The translations under genes were made by a program, and so were the position numbers. The notes beneath the pieces were generated by a model. It had not been told where the DNA came from, made no database searches, and saw nothing but the letters and a program-made list of their open reading frames with translations. DNA of 64,000 bases from an uncultured Bacillaceae bacterium. Lineage in GTDB: Bacteria > Bacillota > Bacilli > Bacillales > Bacillaceae_L. The DNA lies in the NCBI GenBank assembly GCA_947497585.1, contig CANMHG010000001.1:620001-684000 (forward strand), in the 5' to 3' direction. Positions 26,105-35,031 of this stretch are shown piece after piece (position 1 is the stretch's first letter; every line of letters begins with the position of its first letter).

Positions 26105-26539
26105 ATGGTGTTTAAGATAATTTATGAAGAAATTGATTTACAAAAAGCTTTCGATATAAGGAAAGAAGTATTCGTTAAAGAACAAGGTGTACCACTAGCA
26201 GATGAATTTGATGAATTTGATACTCTTAGTAGCAATTGTAAACACATTCTAGTGTTTTACAACGATGAACCAGTGGGCACGGGGAGATTAAGAGTTGTAA
26301 ATGACTATGGAAAATTAGAAAGAATCTGTATCTTAGAATCCTATCGTAAGTATGGTCTTGGTAAAACAATAATCAAAGCCCTAGAAGACATTGCATCAGA
26401 ACAAGACATATTAAAGCTAAAATTGCACGGTCAAACACATGCAGAGGGCTTTTATAGTAAACTAGGATATCAAACAACTTCAGATATATTTATGGAAGAT
26501 GGTATTCCGCATATTATAATGGAGAAGAAATTGCAATGA
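26105..26539 (+). CDS. GNAT family N-acetyltransferase (YjcF-like)
   Basis: 144 residues from ATG 26105 (GAAAGG upstream). The acetyl-CoA binding segment is recognisable as ERICILESYRKYGLGKTIIKAL, here V/I-x3-Y-R-K-x-G-x-G. The N-terminal FDIRKEVFVKEQGVP is typical of the YjcF/ElaA-type subgroup. The substrate is unknown. The gene ends in its own terminator. Confidence 0.8.
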   Translation: MVFKIIYEEIDLQKAFDIRKEVFVKEQGVPLADEFDEFDTLSSNCKHILVFYNDEPVGTGRLRVVNDYGKLERICILESYRKYGLGKTIIKALEDIASEQDILKLKLHGQTHAEGFYSKLGYQTTSDIFMEDGIPHIIMEKKLQ

Positions 26540-26557
26540 ACATATTGGCATAGTAAG

Positions 26558-26594
26558 AAGAGGTTCATCCAATTCAGATGCAACCTCTTTTTTT
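26558..26594 (+). terminator. Terminator of the GNAT gene
   Basis: AAGAGGTT / AACCTCTT stem with an imperfect extension toward the loop, followed by TTTTTTTG. Confidence 0.85.
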
Positions 26595-26604
26595 GTAGTC
26601 GATT

Positions 26605-27957
26605 TTATACCATTTCTACGATAGGCTCTTGAATCTTACTCTGTTCCTCATTCTCCTCCATAGCATCAGGAATGTCTTTTTCCATATTTCTTACTTTAGG
26701 GTGTAAATAAATAGCCACCGTAACAATAATGAATAAGAGGCCAGTTACGATAAATAATAGTCCAATTCCACGGCCCTCTCCGACTCCAATGATGTGACCA
26801 ATACTCCCTGCCAGTAATCCACCAGGTGCCATTAAAGGATTAAACACTTTGTCTACAAGTGGACCAGCCATAATAATAGCTAATGGAAATAATGAAGTTC
26901 CTAGCATTCTTCTTATAGAAAATACCCGTCCTTGAATCTCCGGTTCTACCTTACTTTGCCAAATTGCCTGACTAGATGAATTTACAAGAGGTATTAAAAA
27001 TAGGAAAAGCGTAAAACAGGTTGTAATGAATACAATCGACGTTGTAAAACCAGACAGAGCAATTAAAATACCTGCAAAAATACAACTAATAAAAACTCCG
27101 TGAATTCGTTTTTTTGGTCCACCCCATGCACTTACTAAAATACCTCCAAGTAACATTCCAAAACCTGTGATTGATAAAACAATTCCCAACGTTTGTTCAG
27201 ATGATAAAGAGATAATCAACGGCTGTAATAACACATTAATGAACCCTAGTAGTAGGTTGATTACAGCAGAAAAAAGTAAGAGCCACTTAAATCCAGGTTG
27301 AGCCATAATATAAGTCCAGCCTTCCCTAGCCTCTTTCAAAAACCGCCCCGCATTTAATTTAGCTTTCTCTTTGACTTCAAGTTCAGGAATTTTAGATATA
27401 ATTAAAGTTGTAACACCGAATGCAAATGCGATTAAATCAACAGTAATAACTGCATGTAATCCATATGAATGAAGAAGAAATCCTGCAACAACTGGACCAA
27501 GAATGACAGAGACTGACTCGCCGAGCTGAATCATTCCATTGGCACGACCTAATTGACTTTTCGGAACCAAAAGTGAAATCACAGACTGATAGGCCGGCAT
27601 TAGAAATGTATTAAAAACAGATGCTAACGCTGCTGTAAAATAGATGTGCCAGATTTCTAGACTATTTGACAAAACGAGTACAAGGATGATTACAGTCGAT
27701 AGTGCGGCTACACTGTTACTAAGAATCATTAATTTTTTCCTTGAAAAGCGATCAATGATAACACCTGCAAGTGGTGATACGAGAATAGTTGGGAGCACGA
27801 AAGAGAGTATAATCATCGAAAACTCCGTAACAGATCCCGTTTCTGTTAACACCCAAAATCCAAGAGCAAAGGAAGTTAAACTTGTGCCAATTACCGAAAT
27901 CAATTGTCCTAACCAAATAAGGGTAAACATTTTAAAACTTTTATTGGATGTATTCAT
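26605..27957 (-). CDS. MFS transporter (DHA3-type drug efflux)
   Basis: 450 residues with twelve hydrophobic helices and a charged C-terminal tail (KDIPDAMEENEEQSKIQEP). The MFS A-motif reads GVIIDRFSRKKLM after helix 2. Features such as LLVPKSQLGRANGMIQLGES and the GRVFSIRRMLG segment place it in the macrolide/MdtA-like DHA3 group. The start is ATG 27957 with a weak binding site (AAAGGCAGG). Single-gene unit; substrate unknown. Confidence 0.82.
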   Translation of the reverse strand: MNTSNKSFKMFTLIWLGQLISVIGTSLTSFALGFWVLTETGSVTEFSMIILSFVLPTILVSPLAGVIIDRFSRKKLMILSNSVAALSTVIILVLVLSNSLEIWHIYFTAALASVFNTFLMPAYQSVISLLVPKSQLGRANGMIQLGESVSVILGPVVAGFLLHSYGLHAVITVDLIAFAFGVTTLIISKIPELEVKEKAKLNAGRFLKEAREGWTYIMAQPGFKWLLLFSAVINLLLGFINVLLQPLIISLSSEQTLGIVLSITGFGMLLGGILVSAWGGPKKRIHGVFISCIFAGILIALSGFTTSIVFITTCFTLFLFLIPLVNSSSQAIWQSKVEPEIQGRVFSIRRMLGTSLFPLAIIMAGPLVDKVFNPLMAPGGLLAGSIGHIIGVGEGRGIGLLFIVTGLLFIIVTVAIYLHPKVRNMEKDIPDAMEENEEQSKIQEPIVEMV

Positions 27958-28080
27958 TGGGGTGATACCTGCCTTTGTTTTATTTGTAATTGTTACCCTT
28001 ATTATAGATCTGTAAAGATATAGTTTTAACGAGCCTCAGGTTGAACTTTACTTCCGTCTTGAGACTGAGTGAAAAGGAAC

Positions 28081-28112
28081 TAAAAGACCAGAAGGCATCT
28101 CCCTCTGGTCTG
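28081..28112 (-). terminator. Terminator of the AAC(3)-type gene
   Basis: Minus strand AGACCAGA / TCTGGTCT stem with an inner extension, followed by TTTTAG. Confidence 0.7.
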
Positions 28113-28129
28113 AAACTAGAATTGTATTT

Positions 28130-28939
28130 TTAATTGCTTTGTTTAATCTGCAGCCAATCACGACCAAAATCAACTAATACTCGTTGACTCATAAGCTTAC
28201 AATCTGAATTGCCTATTTTTAAGAGATTGATTTGATTTTTTCCTTCAAAATCTTTTCCTAATTCTTCGAATACATCTGAGTTATATTCAATTTCTTCAAA
28301 GGTCTTCCAAACTCGTTCGTCATTTTCAATCATAGCAGCACCTTTTTGAACTATTTTTGGATTATTAATCGCATGCTCAGCCAAGTGAAGTGATGTATTG
28401 CTATCATGTCCAACACCTAATAACAAAACATGACCATCTAACTCATAGATCTTAGCTAAAGGTGATTTAGTACCAAATCCCTCTTCAATAGGCTGCTCTG
28501 AAAGAACATACCCAGCGTGCTTTCCCCAGGCTGCAAAAGAATAAGCTGGGTGATGACTCCTAATTACGTTAGGAAATGTGCGGAATGCTTCTACAATTTT
28601 ACCCATTGCTCGAGTTGGTGTTACTTTTGGGTCATAGGCAGGCATTTCATTACGAATGATCGGCCACCACTCCTCTGGTACTGGTGGGTTCTGCCAACTT
28701 GATGGGTCAGAGTTATCACCGGTTTGTGTTGGCATGACAATCGTTCCCTCCTCCCCAACCACATCCATCAGTGCTTGTACAACTGCAACAGGTCCACCAC
28801 ATATCCACCCAAACGAACTTAGAGAAGAATGGACAATCACAACCATTCCTTTTTCTAAGCCTAGTTTTTTAAAATCGTTCGCTAAACTAGCTCTTGTATT
28901 TGGTGTTTTTAATTGTTCAATTGCTTTTATTTCACTCAT
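28130..28939 (-). CDS. AAC(3)-type N-acetyltransferase (YokD-like)
   Basis: 269 residues from ATG 28939, seven bases after AGGGAG. The aminoglycoside 3-N-acetyltransferase fold shows VIVHSSLSSFGWICGG, GTIVMPTQTGDNSDP, RSHHPAYSFAAWG and the substrate-site HLAEH in TSLHLAEHAI. Closest in style to B. subtilis YokD, which acetylates CoA-linked substrates in vitro but is not a proven resistance enzyme. Aminoglycoside resistance should therefore not be assumed. It sits between two MFS pump genes on the same strand. Confidence 0.88.
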   Translation of the reverse strand: MSEIKAIEQLKTPNTRASLANDFKKLGLEKGMVVIVHSSLSSFGWICGGPVAVVQALMDVVGEEGTIVMPTQTGDNSDPSSWQNPPVPEEWWPIIRNEMPAYDPKVTPTRAMGKIVEAFRTFPNVIRSHHPAYSFAAWGKHAGYVLSEQPIEEGFGTKSPLAKIYELDGHVLLLGVGHDSNTSLHLAEHAINNPKIVQKGAAMIENDERVWKTFEEIEYNSDVFEELGKDFEGKNQINLLKIGNSDCKLMSQRVLVDFGRDWLQIKQSN

Positions 28940-29063
28940 TGTTATCTCCCTCATCATAGTTTTCATCAATTCACTTAAGATACTGTAATTGTACTGTATA
29001 TAATTTACCTCCTAAGTAACATACGCCAATAGAATCTATCTGTATAAAGGCTTTAAGATACAG

Positions 29064-30467
29064 TTAATTCGCATATTCTTCGGCATTCCGTTTTGGTATC
29101 CATAGCGTTACAAGAAGACTAACCATTGCAACAGCTGCCGAGATAATAAACACGGTATGCAATCCTTCTCCTATTACAAGTGGTGAAGCAATACCACTAG
29201 ATGCGTTTGCGTTCATGACGTAGTTCATAGCAGCTCCCAAAACAGCTACACCTAGAGTCTGACCTAAGGTTCGCATGAGTGTATTTAACGATCCTGCTGA
29301 GCCACGCATGTTCATTTCGACGGATGATTGGATAATCACTGTGAAAGCGGTCGTAGCAAATCCGAAGCCCATACCCATCACTAAAATGATGATAGAAAGA
29401 ATCCATAATGAAGTTGCCGGTGTCACAAAGGTTAGAAGTAATGAACTTATAAAGATGAGAATTCCACCAAAAATTGCAATACTTTTTATCCCATAACGAG
29501 GAATCACTCGACCACAAAGAATAGCACCTATCGGCCAGCCAATCGAAAGTGGTATTAGTGTAAAACCTGATGATGTAGCACCCATCTGCAAAACATTTTG
29601 TGTCCATAAAGGTAAGTAAGCTGTTAACCCAATTAAAATAATGCTCGTTAGAAAACCACCCAAAATCGAGATTGAAACATCAGGCATTTTAAATAGATGT
29701 AATGGCATCATAGGTTCAGAGTGCTTTGTTTGAATTTTAAAGAATGCCAGAAGAAAGATAAATGCGATTCCGAACAGCCCATATAAACTCGAAGAAGATA
29801 GTTCTATTCCACTTTCTCCTTGGTTAGTGGATAACAGTGCAAATAATAATGCACTAATACCTATCGTAAAAGTAATCGCCCCACCATAATCGATTTTTCG
29901 TTCTCTCGTTTCTAATGTCTCCTTAAGGTGTTTCGTAATCATCCATACTGAAATAACTCCAAAAGGAATATTAATAAAAAAGATCCAACGCCATGAAAGG
30001 AAATCAGTTAGTAGTCCTCCAACTAAAGGACCAAAAACCCCAGCGATTCCCCACATCGCGCTTACAAGACCTTGAACCTTTGCTCTTTGTTGGAAATTAA
30101 ACACATCCGCTATGATGGTAAATGTTATCGGGTTAATCGCTCCTGCTCCGATACCTTGAATCGCTCGAAAGATAATTAATTGAACCATGTTTTGCGAGAT
30201 TCCACATAAGGCAGATCCAATCAGGAATACAGTTACTCCTAGCAAAAAAATCTTTTTCCTACCCACAAGGTCAGCAAGCTTTCCCCAGATCGGTGTAGTA
30301 ATAGCTGTTGTTAGTAAGTAAATTGCAAATACCCAACTAATCATCTCAAATCCACCAAGACTATCGACGATTTGTGGCATGGCTGTACTAATAATGGTTA
30401 CTTCAATCGCTGCCAAAAACGTTGAAATTAATAAGGCAGTCATAATTTTTTGTTGTGTTGCTTCCAT
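29064..30467 (-). CDS. MFS multidrug transporter, DHA2 (EmrB/QacA) family
   Basis: 467 residues with fourteen predicted helices. Helix 1 carries the DHA2 motif (LAAIEVTIISTAMP, the D1-like region), the A-motif is WGKLADLVGRKKIF and motif C is about GIAGVFGPLVGGLL. It should be a proton-driven exporter of hydrophobic or cationic drugs. AAGGTGAAG precedes ATG 30467. The upstream gene (D-2-hydroxyacid dehydrogenase) ends only 32 bp away on the same strand, so they may share a transcript. Confidence 0.87.
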   Translation of the reverse strand: MEATQQKIMTALLISTFLAAIEVTIISTAMPQIVDSLGGFEMISWVFAIYLLTTAITTPIWGKLADLVGRKKIFLLGVTVFLIGSALCGISQNMVQLIIFRAIQGIGAGAINPITFTIIADVFNFQQRAKVQGLVSAMWGIAGVFGPLVGGLLTDFLSWRWIFFINIPFGVISVWMITKHLKETLETRERKIDYGGAITFTIGISALLFALLSTNQGESGIELSSSSLYGLFGIAFIFLLAFFKIQTKHSEPMMPLHLFKMPDVSISILGGFLTSIILIGLTAYLPLWTQNVLQMGATSSGFTLIPLSIGWPIGAILCGRVIPRYGIKSIAIFGGILIFISSLLLTFVTPATSLWILSIIILVMGMGFGFATTAFTVIIQSSVEMNMRGSAGSLNTLMRTLGQTLGVAVLGAAMNYVMNANASSGIASPLVIGEGLHTVFIISAAVAMVSLLVTLWIPKRNAEEYAN

Positions 30468-30499
30468 AAATTTTCTTCACCTTGACTTCCACTTAAGTC

Positions 30500-31432
30500 T
30501 TAATATCCTTTTTCAAAATCTACCTTATTTGTTAAAGGTTTATTATTTTGTACCTTTGATAAAGTATCAAGAAAACAATCAATTGCTTCGCTAATTTCAG
30601 TGACCGCTGAGATATGAGGTGTAATTATGACATCCTCTCTCTCCCAAAGTGGTGAGTTTTTTGGAAGTGGTTCTGTAGTGACTACGTCCAATACAGCCCT
30701 ACAAACTTTCCCTGTATTCAAGGCGTGAAGCAATGCTTCTTCATCAACAGTTGCCCCTCTTCCAACATTGATAAAACCAGTACCATTTAGCTTATTAAAA
30801 AACTCACTATTAAATAGTTTTTCAGTACCTTTTGTTAGTGGAAGAGTACTAATAATCCAATCCGCTTTACCAATCAAAGTAGTTGCATTTGAAGTTGTTG
30901 TGACTTCAGTAAAGTAGTCTTTTTGTTTACCACTATGAGAAACCCCATATACAGCTGAACCAAAACTTGCAAACGTTTTAGCCACCTCTTGTCCAATTTC
31001 ACCTGTACCAAAAATCAGAATTGTTTGGTCTCTAAGCATTTTAGGAGTCATTTGCTCCCATTTTTTCTGTTGTTGCTTCACCTGAAACTGACTATGGTAT
31101 TGCAAATTTTGTAGTATATAACTTAAGCAATATTCACTAATTCTTTGACCAAACGAACATACTGTTCTAGTTAGTAACACGTTGTTTTCTTTCCATCCCT
31201 CTAACTCAAGATAGTTATTAACTCCTGCATTAAAGGAATGAACCCATTTGATATTTAAAAAATTGAAATTTGGACTTGGTCTAGGACCAACATATGCATC
31301 TGCCCAAGAAAGGTCAGCTGGTGTGATTTCTTCTACCGGTATAAATCGGAAATCCTTTAAAAGATTTGATGATACATGACTTTTAAATTCTTCCTGATAG
31401 TTACCCGTGACAAGAATGTTATTAATATTCAT
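30500..31432 (-). CDS. D-2-hydroxyacid dehydrogenase family protein
   Basis: 310 residues from ATG 31432 (GGAGG eight bases upstream). The NAD-binding motif is IFGTGEIGQEVAKTF, the catalytic Arg region is INVGRGATVDEEAL, the Glu lies near LDVVTTEPLP, and the catalytic His is in VIITPHIS. It reduces a 2-keto acid or oxidises the D-hydroxy acid using NAD(P); substrate unknown. It follows the HExxH-protein gene with the longer frame overlapping it by four bases, and the two are probably coupled. Confidence 0.88.
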   Translation of the reverse strand: MNINNILVTGNYQEEFKSHVSSNLLKDFRFIPVEEITPADLSWADAYVGPRPSPNFNFLNIKWVHSFNAGVNNYLELEGWKENNVLLTRTVCSFGQRISEYCLSYILQNLQYHSQFQVKQQQKKWEQMTPKMLRDQTILIFGTGEIGQEVAKTFASFGSAVYGVSHSGKQKDYFTEVTTTSNATTLIGKADWIISTLPLTKGTEKLFNSEFFNKLNGTGFINVGRGATVDEEALLHALNTGKVCRAVLDVVTTEPLPKNSPLWEREDVIITPHISAVTEISEAIDCFLDTLSKVQNNKPLTNKVDFEKGY

Positions 31433-31452
31433 TTTAAGTACCTCCATCCATT

Positions 31453-32355
31453 TCACTCCGTACCTTTATTTACATTCAACTGGATAGTGTGATCTTTATA
31501 CAATTCCAATGCAAAATCTCTTATAGAAGTTCCATTTAATCGACCAAATTCTTGTTTAATTTTAAAAGATGCAAAAAGGTGTGGAAAATAAGGGTTGTTT
31601 TTCGCTTCGTTCATGAATTTTACCATTAGCTTTTCTGACTCTCCGTAAATTAATTCTACTAATTTAGCACGGTATTCTAATTCCCATGGTTGTATATTTG
31701 GATATTTTTCAAGGTCATCAGCATGCTGTGCTTCATGCTTTAGAAAGGTAACTTGAAAATCATTTGTCTCCAGTGTGTCACCGTAGCGACTGCGAACACA
31801 ATATAAGCCATCTGGTTTTGCCCAACCTCCTGTAGACTTCACCCCAAAAGTCGCAAAATGTAACCAACTTAACATTAAAAAATCATCCATTAAATAGATT
31901 GTTAGATTCTGTGATGAAAATGGCAACTCAACCTCATATTCTCTCTTCTCCTGACTTTGCCAAATATATGGTCCTCTAAAGGGCGAAGTATACCCGCCAA
32001 GGAAATAAAAACCCTTACTATTAAAAGTGTTTTCCAACTCTTCCTCAACTTCATTTAAATCTCTTGGATTTTCTGATACGTATACTAGTAATGACTGGTA
32101 CAAACGCTGTTCTGCTTCCTTATTTGATAATTGTTTTGTTAGTACGAGGATGAAGTAACTATAATAAGCACTGACTACACCTCTCACCCAAGGATCATCA
32201 CTATCTATAGAGAATGTGGGATTTGGTGTAAAAAATACCTCTTTATATTTCTCTATTAATTCGTGTTGTTCGTCCGTTTTTGCATTCAACCCTTTTAAAT
32301 GATTATAGGCAGAAAATACGTCTCCTTCTAAACAATGTTGTATATATGTTTCCAT
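31453..32355 (-). CDS. Unknown protein with HExxH motif (putative metallopeptidase)
   Basis: 300-residue soluble protein that I cannot place in a named family. The striking feature is HEAQH at residues 207-211 with downstream acidic residues (E225, E227 in WELEYRAKLVEL), a pattern compatible with a gluzincin-type zinc site. The N-terminal 150 residues are helical and acidic. No signal peptide. ATG 32355 has no strong ribosome binding site. The D-2-hydroxyacid dehydrogenase gene follows within about 20 bp, so the two products may act together. Peptidase activity is an inference from the motif alone. Confidence 0.6.
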   Translation of the reverse strand: METYIQHCLEGDVFSAYNHLKGLNAKTDEQHELIEKYKEVFFTPNPTFSIDSDDPWVRGVVSAYYSYFILVLTKQLSNKEAEQRLYQSLLVYVSENPRDLNEVEEELENTFNSKGFYFLGGYTSPFRGPYIWQSQEKREYEVELPFSSQNLTIYLMDDFLMLSWLHFATFGVKSTGGWAKPDGLYCVRSRYGDTLETNDFQVTFLKHEAQHADDLEKYPNIQPWELEYRAKLVELIYGESEKLMVKFMNEAKNNPYFPHLFASFKIKQEFGRLNGTSIRDFALELYKDHTIQLNVNKGTE

Positions 32356-32546
32356 AAATCTCCTTATAGGACAATATTCCAGTAATGAATTATTGTGTAT
32401 TTATACTAAAATTTTAGTTTGTATTGGTCTCGTTTTACTCTAGGTTTTCTCATACTTGTTATGGTAAATCATAGGCATAATATGTAATTTATGCAAAGAA
32501 AGGGGGTTTAAGGAAATAGTTAATTTCCCATTAATCCTCCTTATTA

Positions 32547-34829
32547 TTAAATAGTTTCAAAATCCCTCCACTCGACTGGCAACAGTCCCTGATACTTCTG
32601 AGTTAGAAAGCGATCATCAACTAATACAATGACTCCCGTGTCTGCTTCAGACCTAATTAGTCGACCACCTGCTTGTAGCACCTTGTTCATTCCTGGGTAG
32701 GTATAGGCGTAGTCGTATCCGTTTTTTCCAGTTGAGTGAAAATAGTCTTTCATTATATTTCGTTCTAGACAAAGCTGTGGTAACCCTACTCCAACAACAA
32801 CAACACCATTCAATCTATTGCCTTTTAAGTCTACACCTTCGGAGAAAATTCCACCTAATACAGCAAAGCCAACGAGTGTACTTGTGCTACCTTCTTTAAA
32901 CTCCTCTAAAAATTGTTCACGTTCATCCTCCCCCATATTGTTATGCTGAAGGATGGAACGGATTTCAGGATAATTTGCAGTAAAGTCTTCAAAAACACTT
33001 TTTAAATATTGATAGGATGGAAAGAAAATCAAATAGTTTCCTTTTCGTTCTTTTACAAGATTTGATAACATGTTTACAATATGTGAATTTGAATGGTCTC
33101 TGTCATGATATCGAGTGGATAAAGGCTGTATGAATACGTCTGTTTGTTCTTTCAAAAATGGTGAAGGAATCGAAATGGTATAATCCTCTGTAGTACCACC
33201 AAGCATATCCATAAAATATTGAAAGGGTAATAGTGTGGCAGAAAAATAGACAGTTGCTCGAAACTTTTTACTAATCTGCTGCAAGAGATAAGAAGGATCC
33301 AAACAAAATAATTTAATTTGAACCTCATTTTTTTCAGTACTTACATAGAATACAAACCTCTCGTCGAAAAGTTTTGATATTCTGACAAACCCTGTTGCCG
33401 CAAAATAGGTATCCAATAGCAGTTGCTGATCTTGTGATTTTGTTGGATGCAATAATTCTGATTCAGACACATGTGTGAATTCTTCAAGAATTTCTACCAG
33501 TTCCTCTTGTAAATCCTTCAAGACTAGATGTCCAATGTCAGCACACTTTTTCTTTAGTTCAATAAAATATTTATTTAGTTTAGTAGCAGATTCGTACAAA
33601 ATTGTACCTTTATAGTCACGTTTTAATGTTAGAAAGCTAGATTTTTGCAATTCAGCTGAAAACATCTCCCGAGCACGATCAACTAGGTTATGAGCTTCAT
33701 CAATTAATAATGCAGTTTGTCTCTTATGTTCTTCAAAAAATCGCTTTAGTGATACTTTCGGGTCAAAAATATAATTGTAATCACAAATGATTGCATCTGC
33801 TACAAAGGCCAAATCTAAAGAGAATTCAAATGGACATAGCGTATGCTTTCTCGCATATTCCTCGATTGTAGCGCGGCTAATAAATGTTTCTTGAGAAAAT
33901 ATATCCAAAAAAGCTTCATTCAGCCGATCATAATAGCCATTGGCAAACTCGCAATATTCCTTCTGACAATTGGTTTCTTCTTTAAAACATACTTTATCCT
34001 TTGCAGTAATAGTTACTGCACTCATACAAAGACCCTTGGTTTTCATAAGGGAAAAAGCCTCTTCAGCCGTTTGTCTTGTAATTGTTTTTGCGGTTAAATA
34101 AAATAGTCTCTCGAGTTTTCCTTCACCAATCGCTTTAACAGTCGGAAAAATAGTAGAAATGGTTTTACCGATACCAGTGGGTGCATTAGCAAATATATTT
34201 TTCTCCTCTGTTATAGTTTTATAAATAGCTCCTGCCAGAGTACGTTGACCCTCACGATAAGTAGAAAAAGGAAATGATAAATCTTTTATACTTTGATCTC
34301 TTTGTACTCGGTGATTGTACATAAGCGATGCATAAGGTGCATATTGCTTCACAAGTTCGATTACAAACCGTTCGAGATCTTCAAAGGTAAACCGTTTAAT
34401 AAATTTCTTTTGCTCTTCTGTAACCACATGAATATAAGTTAATTGAACACTTATTTCTTTGTGCTCATGGTCTTTAGCATAAATATAAGCATAAACGATA
34501 GCCTGAGCCCAGTGGACTGGGAATGTCTCCTCATAAATTAGACTGAGATCCCTAGTGGTAGATTTAATTTCGTCAATGAGAACTTCATCACTACGAAAAA
34601 TTAACCCATCACATCTACCCTCAATTTTATAAAGGATCTTTTCATATTCAATTTCCGTTTTAAGAAACACTTCCTTTTGATCTGTTTCATTATACGTACT
34701 TTGAATCGCCTTATGTGCTTTTGTTCCTTCAGTAAGAGTTGTCGTAGTTCGAAATTTGTTATCAATGCTTCCACTACGATATACATATTCAACTAACGTG
34801 CGTACAGACAGCTTTATTTCGGGTAGCAT
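32547..34829 (-). CDS. DinG/XPD-type helicase with N-terminal PD-(D/E)xK nuclease-like domain
   Basis: 760 residues. The N-terminal 150 residues look like a Cas4/RecB-type nuclease: His39, GRCDG (Asp74), IDEIKST (Glu87-Ile-Lys89) and Gln109. The helicase part follows: Walker A NAPTGIGKT (215-223), four cysteines spaced as for an XPD-type Fe-S cluster (C281, C288, C293, C332), DEAH (377-380), and motifs V-VI (GVGLPQL, QAGGRLIRSEADTG). It should unwind DNA 5'-3' with ATP and may cut it, in repair or recombination. It is transcribed alone. The substrate and nuclease activity are inferred. Confidence 0.87.
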   Translation of the reverse strand: MLPEIKLSVRTLVEYVYRSGSIDNKFRTTTTLTEGTKAHKAIQSTYNETDQKEVFLKTEIEYEKILYKIEGRCDGLIFRSDEVLIDEIKSTTRDLSLIYEETFPVHWAQAIVYAYIYAKDHEHKEISVQLTYIHVVTEEQKKFIKRFTFEDLERFVIELVKQYAPYASLMYNHRVQRDQSIKDLSFPFSTYREGQRTLAGAIYKTITEEKNIFANAPTGIGKTISTIFPTVKAIGEGKLERLFYLTAKTITRQTAEEAFSLMKTKGLCMSAVTITAKDKVCFKEETNCQKEYCEFANGYYDRLNEAFLDIFSQETFISRATIEEYARKHTLCPFEFSLDLAFVADAIICDYNYIFDPKVSLKRFFEEHKRQTALLIDEAHNLVDRAREMFSAELQKSSFLTLKRDYKGTILYESATKLNKYFIELKKKCADIGHLVLKDLQEELVEILEEFTHVSESELLHPTKSQDQQLLLDTYFAATGFVRISKLFDERFVFYVSTEKNEVQIKLFCLDPSYLLQQISKKFRATVYFSATLLPFQYFMDMLGGTTEDYTISIPSPFLKEQTDVFIQPLSTRYHDRDHSNSHIVNMLSNLVKERKGNYLIFFPSYQYLKSVFEDFTANYPEIRSILQHNNMGEDEREQFLEEFKEGSTSTLVGFAVLGGIFSEGVDLKGNRLNGVVVVGVGLPQLCLERNIMKDYFHSTGKNGYDYAYTYPGMNKVLQAGGRLIRSEADTGVIVLVDDRFLTQKYQGLLPVEWRDFETI

Positions 34830-34875
34830 TTCATCACCTGATATTTTAGGATAAGTAGTTATATAGGTTAAAGTA

Positions 34876-34904
34876 TAACAAAATAACAGGGGGATTTCCC
34901 CCTG
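34876..34904 (-). terminator. Terminator-like hairpin between the binding-protein pseudogene and the helicase
   Basis: Minus strand CAGGGGG-AAAT-CCCCCTG stem followed by TTATTTTGTTATAC. It is T-rich rather than a pure T-run, so strength is uncertain. The rest of 34910-35031 holds nothing I can name. Confidence 0.6.
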
Positions 34905-35031
34905 CTATTCAAGCAGAGTAATAGAATTCATGCACTAACTAAATATTCTCGCCTTTTCCTTTGGACTTTGTTCTCTATGCAATTCCATAAAAGTATCTTG
35001 ATATTCATAATTTCATCTGACTGACAATCTC

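Noticed and set aside
28130..28939. Acquired aminoglycoside resistance gene
   Set aside because: The AAC(3) fold is clear, but base composition and neighbours are like the rest of the chromosome and YokD-type proteins are ordinary Bacillus genes.
29197..29607. 136-codon frame inside the DHA2 transporter gene
   Set aside because: It lies in another frame of an intact transporter on the same strand and has unnatural composition.
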